In this document: one piece after another, positions 16,885-26,025 of the stretch
How the letters are laid out: each line of letters begins with the position of its first letter
Position numbering within the stretch: position 1 is the first letter of the stretch
NCBI GenBank assembly: GCA_016933915.1
Contig: JAFFZZ010000113.1
Coordinates: 1 to 64,000, forward strand
Direction of reading: 5' to 3'
Source: Candidatus Babeliaceae bacterium
GTDB taxonomy: Bacteria > Babelota > Babeliae > Babelales > Babelaceae
DNA: 64,000 bases
Made by a program: the position numbers and the translations under genes
Notes under the pieces: model-generated
The model's input: the letters and a program-made list of their open reading frames with translations, nothing else
Told to the model about the DNA's origin: nothing
Database searches by the model: none

Positions 16885-19800
16885 ATGAATCGATATTTTA
16901 CCCACTTGCATGTACACACAGAATACTCTCTGCTTGATGGAGCACTTTCCATTGAACAGTTAGTAGACTTTGGGAAAACTCATCAGTTGCCGGCAATCGG
17001 CATATCTGATCATGGCAACATATTTGGCGCAGTTAAATTTTTTCGAGCATGTAAAAAAGCAAATATAAAACCAGTCCTTGGTTCCGAAGTTTATTTTATT
17101 GATGACGTTACCAATAAAAGTAACGACAATCGATATTATCATCTTTTGCTTATTGTTGAAAATCAACATGGCTACCGAAATCTCTGCAAACTCATGCATC
17201 TTGCACACACTAAAGGATTTTACTTTAAACCGCGCATTGATTATGCAATGCTCACTGAATACTCAGAAGGGCTTATCGCAACAACAGCGTGCATTGGCGG
17301 ACACATTCCGTCGCTTATACTTGAAAAAAAAGAGACTGAAGCGCGGCACTACATCGAACGGATGCGTTCCATCTTTGGTGATCAAAATTTCTTTTTTGAG
17401 GTACAACCAGGACAAACAACTGAACAAGAGTTAGTCAACAAAGTAATTTTCTCTCTCAGTGATGAGCTGGGAATACCAACCATAGCTACTGGCGACTGTC
17501 ACTACGCCACCATTGACGATCAATACGCCCACGAGGTCATGCTTTCCGTTCAAACTAAACATAAAATGAGTGATCCTGACCGGATGACCTTCGGAGATTA
17601 TCGAGCACATTTACGCACACCAGCTGAAATGGCTGCGGCATTTCCTGACCGAGAAGATATTTTGTATCGAACGGGTGAAATAGCAGATCGCTGTACATTC
17701 TCGTTTGACACAGGCAAACGTTTTTTTCCTTTATTTGAAATTCCGCAGAATATAACAGAATATGATTATTTTAAGCAGCTCTGTACAAGCGGCTTGCAAA
17801 AATTATTCGATAGCGGTCGCATCGTCACTAATGACGAAGAACCTTACTGGAACAGGCTGAATGATGAAATCGATCTTATCGCCAAGATGGGATTTATTAC
17901 TTACTTTTTAGTCGTTAGTGATTTTATACACTGGGCAGCAAAAGAAGATATCCCGCACACCGCACGTGGCTCTGCTGCTGGATCGCTTGCTGCAATGTCG
18001 CTTGATATCACCACCGTTGATCCATTAAGATACCATCTCTTCTTTGAACGCTTCCTCAACCCAGAACGAGTCACCATGCCAGATATCGATATTGATTTCT
18101 GCATCGAGGGACGCGAGCGCGTAATTGAGTACGTTCGCAATCGTTACGGACATGACAAAGTTTGTCAGATTATCACCTTCGGTACCATGATGGCCAAGGG
18201 CGTTGTAAAGGATGTATCGCGAGCACTCGGACTTCCCTTCGACGATGCAAATGCCATTACTAATCTCATACCTGATCAGTTAAAAATTACTCTCAAGGAG
18301 GCATTCGAACAGGAACCGCGTTTAGGACAAATGCGTGATGCAAATCCCAAAGTAGCCGAGATGTTTTCAGTCGCATTCAAACTGGAAGGACTCACACGCC
18401 ATGCGTCGAAACATGCCGCTGGCGTTGTTATCACTCCAGAACCAATTGACGAAATGCTTCCTGTTTATGTTCCACCAAAAACCAACGATCTAGTTACTCA
18501 ATACGATATGAATGACCTCGAGAGTCTTGGTTTTCTCAAGATGGATTTTCTCGGCCTTAAAAACCTAACGCTTATTAAACGGGTAACCACCCTCATTAAA
18601 AAAATTCACCAAACAGAGGTGCAAGTCGAACTGCTCCCACTCGATGATTCAAAAACATTTGAACTTGTCTGCTGCGGCGATACCGCTGGTGTTTTCCAGC
18701 TAGAATCAAGTGGCATGAAAGAAATTTTGCGGCGACTCAAACCAGAATCTATCGAAGATATCATCGCAGTAACGGCATTGTATCGACCAGGTCCACTCGG
18801 TTCTGGCATGGTAGAAGATTTTATTGAACGAAGACACGGACGACAAAAAATTCACTACCTCTTCCCAGAACTTGAACCGGTACTCAAAGAGACCTACGGC
18901 GTTATTGTCTACCAAGAACAGGTAATGAAAACCGCTTCTGTTATTGCCGGCTATTCACTCGGCGAAGCCGACATTCTACGTCGCGCAATGGGAAAGAAAA
19001 AAGTAGAGGTCATGGCCGAGCAACGTACTATCTTTGTCAAACGGGCAATAGAGCGCGGTTTTAATGAAACGAAATCGGGAGAACTATTTGACCTTCTCGC
19101 CTACTTTGCTGGGTATGGATTTAATAAGTCACACTCAACCGCATATGGCATGATTGCCTACCAGACGGCATATCTCAAAGCACACTATCCTTCTGAATTT
19201 ATGGCATGTCTTATCTCTCTGGAAAATCACGATCCTGAAAAAATGGCTTTTTATGTTCAAGAGGCTCGCGAAATGGGTATCGCGGTATTACCACCCGATA
19301 TCAATCAATCCGATGCTCAATTTACTGTCGAAAACAACAATATTCGCTTTGGTCTCGTCGGTGTCAAAAATGCCGGAGAATCTGGTCTCGACTCTTGTCT
19401 TGAAGAACGAGCGGCACATGGCGCATTTACCGATCTTCTCAATTTTTGTAAGCGAGTCGATCTTCGTACCTGTAACAAACGATTCATCGAAAGTCTCATA
19501 GCAGCAGGCGCCTTTGACGCCCTCCCGGGCAATCGTGCACAAAAAAGTGGTGAACTTGCTCACGTTATGGAACGCGCCATTGAATTAAAGGAAGCTGCAG
19601 CAACAGGGCAAATGGGATTGTTTGGATCTAGCGGAACTAAAAAAGACACCAACGAAGGATATGCTTTCGAACCAGTAGCAGAATGGAACGATCGTGAAAA
19701 ACTTGAACGAGAAAAAGAAGTACTTGGATTATATTTAAGCGCACGTCCGCTTGATGCATTCAAACGCCATATTAGTTGGCTCAACATCAAAACCTTTGCT

Positions 19801-20307
19801 CAGGCGAAAGAGATCAAATCACCAGTTCTCTGCTGCGGATCACTTAAGAATTCAAAGGTGATCACCACAAAAAAGGGTGACCGTATGGCCTTTACTGAAC
19901 TTGAGGATGAATCAGGAACTGCAGAGATTATTATTTTCCCAAAGCTCTATCAGCAAGTTGCACTTCTTCTTGAATCAACGTCACTCTTTGTCGTTAAAGG
20001 GGTAGCAGAACCAACTGAGCATGGCATATGTAAAATAAAGGCCGAAAATATATACGCACTCGAAACAATATTCAATGATGATTCAATAGTAGATGAATTT
20101 ATTTTTTCGGTGCCATCTGAAAAGGAAGACCTACTTCATCATCTTCACAATCGTTTCATCGCCGGCAATGCAACGCTCTCTTTTATATTTTCGGCCAATG
20201 GCAAGAAGCTAAAACTGCACGCAAAAAACAAATGTTCCATAGACCTCGAAACACTCAAGACGCTTCACGAAGGCGGCATTGCTATCCGTGTCAATTTACA
20301 GACCTAA
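16885..20307 (+). CDS. dnaE: DNA polymerase III subunit alpha
   Basis: This is the catalytic subunit of the replicative polymerase. The 1140 aa comprise a PHP domain (HLHVHTEYSLLDG from residue 7, ISDHGNIFG, TACIGGH, GDCHYA), the C-family polymerase core with catalytic aspartates in PDIDIDF (about 399-405), helix-hairpin-helix segments, and a C-terminal OB fold (VLCCGSLKNSK, GTAEIIIFPKLY). The PHP metal ligands look intact, unlike in E. coli, so the domain may have 3'-5' exonuclease activity. It begins 1 nt after the yicC stop and converges with the phoH-like gene. Confidence 0.98.
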   Translation: MNRYFTHLHVHTEYSLLDGALSIEQLVDFGKTHQLPAIGISDHGNIFGAVKFFRACKKANIKPVLGSEVYFIDDVTNKSNDNRYYHLLLIVENQHGYRNLCKLMHLAHTKGFYFKPRIDYAMLTEYSEGLIATTACIGGHIPSLILEKKETEARHYIERMRSIFGDQNFFFEVQPGQTTEQELVNKVIFSLSDELGIPTIATGDCHYATIDDQYAHEVMLSVQTKHKMSDPDRMTFGDYRAHLRTPAEMAAAFPDREDILYRTGEIADRCTFSFDTGKRFFPLFEIPQNITEYDYFKQLCTSGLQKLFDSGRIVTNDEEPYWNRLNDEIDLIAKMGFITYFLVVSDFIHWAAKEDIPHTARGSAAGSLAAMSLDITTVDPLRYHLFFERFLNPERVTMPDIDIDFCIEGRERVIEYVRNRYGHDKVCQIITFGTMMAKGVVKDVSRALGLPFDDANAITNLIPDQLKITLKEAFEQEPRLGQMRDANPKVAEMFSVAFKLEGLTRHASKHAAGVVITPEPIDEMLPVYVPPKTNDLVTQYDMNDLESLGFLKMDFLGLKNLTLIKRVTTLIKKIHQTEVQVELLPLDDSKTFELVCCGDTAGVFQLESSGMKEILRRLKPESIEDIIAVTALYRPGPLGSGMVEDFIERRHGRQKIHYLFPELEPVLKETYGVIVYQEQVMKTASVIAGYSLGEADILRRAMGKKKVEVMAEQRTIFVKRAIERGFNETKSGELFDLLAYFAGYGFNKSHSTAYGMIAYQTAYLKAHYPSEFMACLISLENHDPEKMAFYVQEAREMGIAVLPPDINQSDAQFTVENNNIRFGLVGVKNAGESGLDSCLEERAAHGAFTDLLNFCKRVDLRTCNKRFIESLIAAGAFDALPGNRAQKSGELAHVMERAIELKEAAATGQMGLFGSSGTKKDTNEGYAFEPVAEWNDREKLEREKEVLGLYLSARPLDAFKRHISWLNIKTFAQAKEIKSPVLCCGSLKNSKVITTKKGDRMAFTELEDESGTAEIIIFPKLYQQVALLLESTSLFVVKGVAEPTEHGICKIKAENIYALETIFNDDSIVDEFIFSVPSEKEDLLHHLHNRFIAGNATLSFIFSANGKKLKLHAKNKCSIDLETLKTLHEGGIAIRVNLQT

Positions 20308-20314
20308 CACAGAC

Positions 20315-21718
20315 CTACATCGCCAGAAGATGGGCTGCAAGCTGACTGAGTGTACTTCGTTCGCTTGTTTCAAGGAAGACAGTTCCCGAAAGTGACTGTC
20401 CTCTAAAACGCTCACTGGTAACAACAAGACCATTGCTCGCAAAATCGAGATATGGCGAGTCGATCTGATAAGGATCACCGGCCAAAACTATTTTACTGCC
20501 CTCGCCAACCCGCGTAATCAACGTCTTAACCTCATGTGGCGTCAAATTTTGTACCTCATCAATAAGAATATATTGATCAGGAATCGAACGCCCACGCATA
20601 TACGTAATTGCTTCAAGACTTATGCGGTCGGTACGCGACAATTCGTCAATTGAAGGAAGAAACCATTGTGGATCGCGTGTTTTGTTACGACGATGCTTAC
20701 CCTTGCGATCGCCGTCATGAGCACCATGTGTCTCCTCAAACATACTGCGTTCCTGAGCCGATTGAACCTTATGCGCTATAAGTTCCATGTTGTCACGCAC
20801 CGGCTGCATCCAACTGTAAATCTTCTCTTGAATATCACCAGGAAGATAGCCAATATCACGTCCCAATGGCTCAACCGGACGTGCAACAAGCAGCTTTTTG
20901 TACTCATGCTCAACCAGCACCTTATGCAAAGCCGCAACCAAAACTATAAATGTTTTACCCGTGCCAGCTGGCCCTAACAGATTAACAAGCTGAACGGTAT
21001 CATCAAAAAGAAGATCAAAAGCCATAAGCTGTTGAGGATTGCGCGGCCCTATAGGCCACGATATTCGCGGACTTTTTACCGCTCGAAAATTGCGAACCCC
21101 ATCATATCGAAAAATGCGATAGTTTTCCGGATTACGCTCACTTTTAAGCCAGACAAACTGGTTAGCAACCAGTTTATATTCCTGAGCAATGCTCGGTAAC
21201 ATACGAGGCTCTTCTTCAGCGAGAACAGATGCTGGCACAGAAAGCGTAATCCATCCTTTGTAAAAATCATCCTCGGCAACAGTCTCTTTTTTATAATCCT
21301 GCGTTTCAAGGCCAAGTGCATCGGCCTTAACGCGCATGTTGAGATCTTTTGAGATGAAGACAACTGCGTTGCCCTCTTTCTTCATCTCAATGGCAGTCAT
21401 TAAAATTTTATTATCGTGATCCTCCAGTCCTAACGCTTCTACGGCAGGATCAGGAGGTGTATCGGGAGGCAGTAAAATACGTAATGTTCCTCCTCCTTTA
21501 ATCTCTACACCCTGGGCCAAAGATCCCTGTTCACGAAGCCGATCAAGCAAACGAATTGCTTCACGGGCATTGCGGCCTCTCTGGGTCGGCTCCCCCTTAA
21601 AATGATCAAGTTCTTGGACAACCATGATTGGAATACCAATCATGGCTCCCTTGAACGCAAAAAGTGCTTGTGGATCATGAATGAGCACGTTGGTGTCAAG
21701 AATAAAATACTTGCTCAT
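20315..21718 (-). CDS. PhoH-like ATPase with N-terminal PIN domain
   Basis: 467 aa. An N-terminal PIN nuclease-like domain (FILDTNVLIHDP, residues 4-15, with later acidic residues in LEDHDNKILMTA and FISKDLNMR) is fused to a PhoH/KH-type P-loop ATPase with Walker A LLGPAGTGKTF and Walker B ILIDEVQNLTPHEV. This is the YlaK-type arrangement, thought to act as an RNA or DNA helicase-nuclease. The ATG at 21718 follows AAAGGAGCTT; a start 7 codons upstream has no better site. It converges with dnaE, with 7 bp between stops. Confidence 0.92.
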   Translation of the reverse strand: MSKYFILDTNVLIHDPQALFAFKGAMIGIPIMVVQELDHFKGEPTQRGRNAREAIRLLDRLREQGSLAQGVEIKGGGTLRILLPPDTPPDPAVEALGLEDHDNKILMTAIEMKKEGNAVVFISKDLNMRVKADALGLETQDYKKETVAEDDFYKGWITLSVPASVLAEEEPRMLPSIAQEYKLVANQFVWLKSERNPENYRIFRYDGVRNFRAVKSPRISWPIGPRNPQQLMAFDLLFDDTVQLVNLLGPAGTGKTFIVLVAALHKVLVEHEYKKLLVARPVEPLGRDIGYLPGDIQEKIYSWMQPVRDNMELIAHKVQSAQERSMFEETHGAHDGDRKGKHRRNKTRDPQWFLPSIDELSRTDRISLEAITYMRGRSIPDQYILIDEVQNLTPHEVKTLITRVGEGSKIVLAGDPYQIDSPYLDFASNGLVVTSERFRGQSLSGTVFLETSERSTLSQLAAHLLAM

Positions 21719-21809
21719 AAGCTCCTTTCTATACTGCACATCACTTGTTCCTTGTTCACTTTACCAAAATCAGAGCCCCAAACACAGCGATCTCGGCAGA
21801 AAAAAATTA

Positions 21810-21818
21810 TGGTATACT
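21810..21818 (+). promoter_or_regulatory. Extended -10 element upstream of lemA
   Basis: TGGTATACT is an extended -10 (TG-n-TATACT). No good -35 is seen at 17 nt, which is usual for extended -10 promoters. It is 38 nt before the lemA start. Confidence 0.4.
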
Positions 21819-21856
21819 GATGGTAATTAATTCATTTCTATACAAAAGGATCAACT

Positions 21857-22411
21857 ATGAGCTGGTTTCTAATTATTAGCATTGTTGCCCTTGCTGTAAT
21901 TCTTTGGGGAATAGCTGCTTATAACAGATTAGTACAACTTAAAGCGCTTTCGGACGAGGGATGGAGCGGCATCGATGTACAACTTAAACGACGCTATGAT
22001 CTGGTACCCAATCTCGTTGCCGTTGTTAAGCAATATAGCATTCACGAAAAAGAGGTTCTCGAAAAGGTAACTCAGTACCGATCGATGGCTATTAATGCAA
22101 CAACCGTCGCAGACAAAGCAACCGCAGAGGTAGGACTTTCTCAAACACTTAAAACATTATTTGCAGTAGCTGAGTCATATCCAGATCTTAAAGCAAATAT
22201 CAATTTCCTTGAGCTACAAAAAGATCTCGGTTCGCTTGAGCATGAGCTGCAACTTGCACGCCGTTACTACAACGGTGCAGCACGTAATTACAATATCGCA
22301 ACACGTACATTTCCAGCATCGCTCATTGCACATTTAACCGGCTTCATACCTGTTCCTTATTTCGAAGTTGACAACGCTGCTGAGCGTCAAAATCCGCAGG
22401 TTCGTTTCTAA
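21857..22411 (+). CDS. lemA: LemA family protein
   Basis: 184 aa with an N-terminal membrane anchor (MSWFLIISIVALAVILWGI) followed by the LemA box (YNRLVQLKALSDEGWSGIDVQLKRR-type helix, RYDLVPNLV) and a coiled helical hairpin. The C-terminal FPASLIA and YFEV are conserved in the family. Function is not established; LemA genes often sit beside DUF2207 or TPM-domain membrane proteins, as here. AAAAGGATC lies upstream. Probably the first gene of a unit with 22441-24141. Confidence 0.95.
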   Translation: MSWFLIISIVALAVILWGIAAYNRLVQLKALSDEGWSGIDVQLKRRYDLVPNLVAVVKQYSIHEKEVLEKVTQYRSMAINATTVADKATAEVGLSQTLKTLFAVAESYPDLKANINFLELQKDLGSLEHELQLARRYYNGAARNYNIATRTFPASLIAHLTGFIPVPYFEVDNAAERQNPQVRF

Positions 22412-22440
22412 CGTCTGTTAGTAATAGGAAGGGGACACTG

Positions 22441-24141
22441 ATGAAGTTCTCGTCGTTGTATCTCTGGGTAATGTTGTTCATATCTTGTACATTATGCAGC
22501 AATACTCTCAGGTTTGGACCATTCGAATACATTGAACAGTTTAATGCAAATATCACTGTTCTTCCCAGTGGCAACATCAAAGTGATTGAAACAATTACCT
22601 ACGTAAATCTGAGCGGCCAGCAAAAACGAGGTATCTTTAGAAACATCCCGCGCAAAACGGATATAACTGTTATTGATGTGTCACGTAATAACAGACCCGA
22701 AGAACATACGGTGTCAACAGCTGGTCGTTACACACAAATCAGAATTGGGTCACCAAACCGCTTCATCAAGGGAAATCGTCATACCTATCAGATTGCCTAC
22801 ACCGCGCCACAACAGATACTCTTTTTCAAAGACCACGACGAATTATACTGGAATGTCACCGGAACCAAATGGCCATGGCAAATAAAAAAGGTAACAGCTC
22901 GAGTTACACTCCCTGCCAATATTCCAGCAGATAATGTAATAACTAATATTATGACAGGAGCGTGGGGAAGCAAGGAACAGAATGCACGCGTCAAACAAAA
23001 AGATGGATCTTTTTTGTTTGAGACAACAACCCCCCTGCAAGCTGAAGAAGGACTTACAATCGCGCTCCTTTTCCCTAAAGGATTTATAACTGAACCAAGC
23101 CGTGTATCCCGTTGGTTACAATTCCTTAAATATCATGGCGGCACTCTACTCTTCCTACTCCTCATCTTCTTTTATCTCATCTACACCTTTAAAATGTTTC
23201 GTCGTATACGCCGAGAAGAGAGGGCAGTTCCTATCATACCGCTCTTTTATCCACCAAATAATATCAATCCTGCCGGTGCACGCTACGTAATGAAACGACA
23301 CGATGATACTCAGGGATTTGCCGCAGAACTCGTTAACATGGCTGTCAAAGGGGTTATCACCATTGAATGCCAGTCAGGATGGTTAAAAAAGAAAACATAC
23401 ATCCTTCACCGCATAACCCCGGAGCAAGAACAACGAGACCCATTGCATGAACAGCTCTTGGCAGCACTGTTCCCTTCAGGAAAAAATGAATTAGAGCTCT
23501 CAAAAACCAATAGGACGATCATTGAAAAAGCGCAAAAGCAACTCAAGAAAATATTGGGAAAAAACTACGCATCAGATTTTCACCAATACTACCCACTAAC
23601 TCAACGAGGCTACATTATCTCCGGACTCCTCTTCGCCTTCTCAGTTATCTGGTCGAAAAGCATGCTTGTCCTCTGGACAATCATCAAAATTTTGGGTGCA
23701 AGCGGTATATTTTTTCTTGGTTATGCACTCCTCTCTCGCTACTCAAAAAGTGGACAAACGTTGGTTGCGCAAATTAAAGGCTTTGCACTTTTCCTAAAAA
23801 CAACGGAAACAGAACGCCTTGAACTGATAGGCACGCCACCAACGCGCACTCCTGAGCTTTTTGAGCGATACTTACCGTACGCTATAGCTCTGAACGCTGA
23901 GCGACAATGGACCGCACAATTTGCCTCCGTATTCAAAGATCTTGAGCAAGCAGGCAAACCCTATCAAGCAACCTGGTTTGTCGGCCAAACACTTGATGCT
24001 CACGCACTTTCTTCGTTCGCCTCCGACTTGAAAAAAGAGATCGCATCGGCACTTCAAAGCGCCATGCCTCAATCATCGGGTGGGCCAGGCAAAGGGTTCT
24101 CGGGCGGCGGCCGCGGCGGCGGCGGTGGTGGCAGCTGGTAA
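22441..24141 (+). CDS. DUF2207 family membrane protein
   Basis: 566 aa: signal peptide, an extracytoplasmic DUF2207 domain (GQQKRGIFRNIPRKTD and DHDELYWNVTGTKWPW), a transmembrane segment near 230 (GTLLFLLLIFFYLIYTF), a cytoplasmic part, another hydrophobic segment near 390-430, and a glycine-rich tail ending GGGGGGSW. The tail resembles those of LemA-associated TPM proteins. The role is unknown; linkage to lemA suggests an envelope function. AAGGGGACACTG precedes the ATG. Confidence 0.92.
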   Translation: MKFSSLYLWVMLFISCTLCSNTLRFGPFEYIEQFNANITVLPSGNIKVIETITYVNLSGQQKRGIFRNIPRKTDITVIDVSRNNRPEEHTVSTAGRYTQIRIGSPNRFIKGNRHTYQIAYTAPQQILFFKDHDELYWNVTGTKWPWQIKKVTARVTLPANIPADNVITNIMTGAWGSKEQNARVKQKDGSFLFETTTPLQAEEGLTIALLFPKGFITEPSRVSRWLQFLKYHGGTLLFLLLIFFYLIYTFKMFRRIRREERAVPIIPLFYPPNNINPAGARYVMKRHDDTQGFAAELVNMAVKGVITIECQSGWLKKKTYILHRITPEQEQRDPLHEQLLAALFPSGKNELELSKTNRTIIEKAQKQLKKILGKNYASDFHQYYPLTQRGYIISGLLFAFSVIWSKSMLVLWTIIKILGASGIFFLGYALLSRYSKSGQTLVAQIKGFALFLKTTETERLELIGTPPTRTPELFERYLPYAIALNAERQWTAQFASVFKDLEQAGKPYQATWFVGQTLDAHALSSFASDLKKEIASALQSAMPQSSGGPGKGFSGGGRGGGGGGSW

Positions 24142-24246
24142 AGAAATTTTCTTAAGGCAAGATTGTGCAAGCCAACAGCAACTCCTTCTAGCACCTTTAA
24201 CTTTTGATGCTCGATTTTTCTCTTAGCCATGAAGAGAAATGTTGCC

Positions 24247-24275
24247 TTGACAGCTCCCCCGGGCTCACTTACCTT
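24247..24275 (+). promoter_or_regulatory. Candidate thrS promoter
   Basis: A perfect TTGACA (24247-24252), a 17-nt spacer and TACCTT (24270-24275). It stands 25-40 nt before the thrS start. No T-box-like structure is recognised in the short leader. Confidence 0.45.
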
Positions 24276-24300
24276 AAAAATTGGATAAAAATGGAAAAAG

Positions 24301-26025
24301 GTGAAAGGGCTTTTCGTGAACAGAGAAAAAAACGAGCTGGAACAACTACGACATTCATCAGCACATCTTCTTGCACAGGCAATCAACGAATTGTACCCGG
24401 GAACTCTATTCACTATTGGCCCTGCAACGGAGCAGGGTTTCTTTTACGATTTTCTTCCGCCAACAAATTTGAGTGAGAGTGACTTGCCGGCAATCGAAGC
24501 CCGTATGCACGAATTGGCTGCACAAAATATCCCCATTACTCACCGTTTAATAAGTAAAGAAGAAGCGCGCACACTTTTCCGCGATAACCCGTTCAAATTA
24601 GAACTTATTGATCAAATTGAAGGTGAAAAAGTTGGTATCGCCGAACAGGGATCTTTTGTTGATCTTTGCCGCGGCGGTCACGTTGCATCAACTGGTGATA
24701 TTAAGCATTTTATTCTCCTCGGACTCTCTGGTTCTTACTGGCGCGGGAAAAAAGAAAATGCACAACTTCAGCGCATAACCGGAACTGCATTCCTCACGGC
24801 CCAGGAATTTGAAGATTTTAAGAAACATCGGGAAGATGCTTTAAAATATGACCACCGCAAACTGGGCAAAGAACTTGATCTCTTTTCGCTTCATCCTGAA
24901 GGCCCAGGATTTCCTTTCTTCCATCCAAAGGGGATGCTCGTAGTTAATGAACTAAAAGGGTTTATGCGATCGCTCCTGGAAAAATATGGATATCGTGAGG
25001 TATCTACGCCAACGATTTTAAACGAGGAACTTTGGAAACGCTCTGGCCATTATAATCACTATCGCGAAATTATGTACTTCCTCTCAATCGACGATAAAGG
25101 ATATGCGGTTAAACCAATGAGCTGCCCTGGGGCTTTTCTAATCTACAAAAATCGCCCACGATCTTATCGAGAGCTTCCAATGCGTCTTTCCGAATTTGGA
25201 CATGTCCATCGTCACGAACTTTCCGGTGTCTTGCACGGCCTTATGCGTGTTCGTGCTTTCACCCAAGATGATGCACACATTTTCTGCACACTCAGCCAAG
25301 CTGAAGCAGAAATTAAACGGGTATTAGAGATGATCTTTATCACCATGGAAAAAATGGGTTTTAAAGATCTTAAAATAGTACTCGCAACCCGTCCTGAAAA
25401 TGCAATGGGCTCGGAAGAGCAGTGGAAACTTGCAACCGAAGCCTTGCGCAAAGCACTTGACGCCTCAGGACGTCCTTATTCAATAAATGAAGGCGAGGGA
25501 GCATTCTACGGGCCAAAGATAGAGATTCATTTTGAAGACTCAATGGGAAGATCGTGGCAATGCGGCACCATTCAGGTCGATCTCGTTCAACCAGAAAATT
25601 TTGATTTATCCTTTGTTACACCAAGCGGCACCAAAGAACGGGTTATTGTTATTCATCACGCTATCTACGGATCACTCGAACGATTCCTTGCGGTTCTTCT
25701 CGAACATTACAAAGGACATCTTCCTTTCTGGCTTGCACCTATTCAGGTTCGCGTACTTCCGATCACTGAAAAAGAGGTTCATTATGCAGAAGAGATAGCG
25801 CAGAAATTACGCAGTGCTTTACTGCGAGTAGAAGTTGACACCTCATCAGACGCACTCTCTGGAAAAATTAAGGAAGCACAACTCGATCGCATCCCCTGGA
25901 TGCTTGTTATTGGTGCCAAAGAGGCAGCAGCACAGACAGTCACTCTCCGCAAATCAGATGGGTCTCAGGAATTTGGACTTACCATCGATACTCTTCTGGA
26001 ACGTGCAAAAGCGTTAAGCAAATAA
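24301..26025 (+). CDS. thrS: Threonyl-tRNA synthetase, no TGS domain
   Basis: ThrRS charges tRNA-Thr. The editing domain (HSSAHLLAQAINELYPG, then VDLCRGGHVASTG with the HxxxH and C...H pattern) and the class II core (motif 2 FGHVHRHELSG, motif 3 region AIYGSLERFLAVLLEHYKG, zinc ligands in MSCPGAF) and anticodon domain are present. At 574 aa it is about 65 residues shorter than typical bacterial ThrRS: the N-terminal TGS domain is absent. The start is GTG 24301; a second GTG at 24316 has a better ribosome site (AAAGGG). Its stop abuts that of the deubiquitinase gene. Confidence 0.96.
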   Translation: MKGLFVNREKNELEQLRHSSAHLLAQAINELYPGTLFTIGPATEQGFFYDFLPPTNLSESDLPAIEARMHELAAQNIPITHRLISKEEARTLFRDNPFKLELIDQIEGEKVGIAEQGSFVDLCRGGHVASTGDIKHFILLGLSGSYWRGKKENAQLQRITGTAFLTAQEFEDFKKHREDALKYDHRKLGKELDLFSLHPEGPGFPFFHPKGMLVVNELKGFMRSLLEKYGYREVSTPTILNEELWKRSGHYNHYREIMYFLSIDDKGYAVKPMSCPGAFLIYKNRPRSYRELPMRLSEFGHVHRHELSGVLHGLMRVRAFTQDDAHIFCTLSQAEAEIKRVLEMIFITMEKMGFKDLKIVLATRPENAMGSEEQWKLATEALRKALDASGRPYSINEGEGAFYGPKIEIHFEDSMGRSWQCGTIQVDLVQPENFDLSFVTPSGTKERVIVIHHAIYGSLERFLAVLLEHYKGHLPFWLAPIQVRVLPITEKEVHYAEEIAQKLRSALLRVEVDTSSDALSGKIKEAQLDRIPWMLVIGAKEAAAQTVTLRKSDGSQEFGLTIDTLLERAKALSK

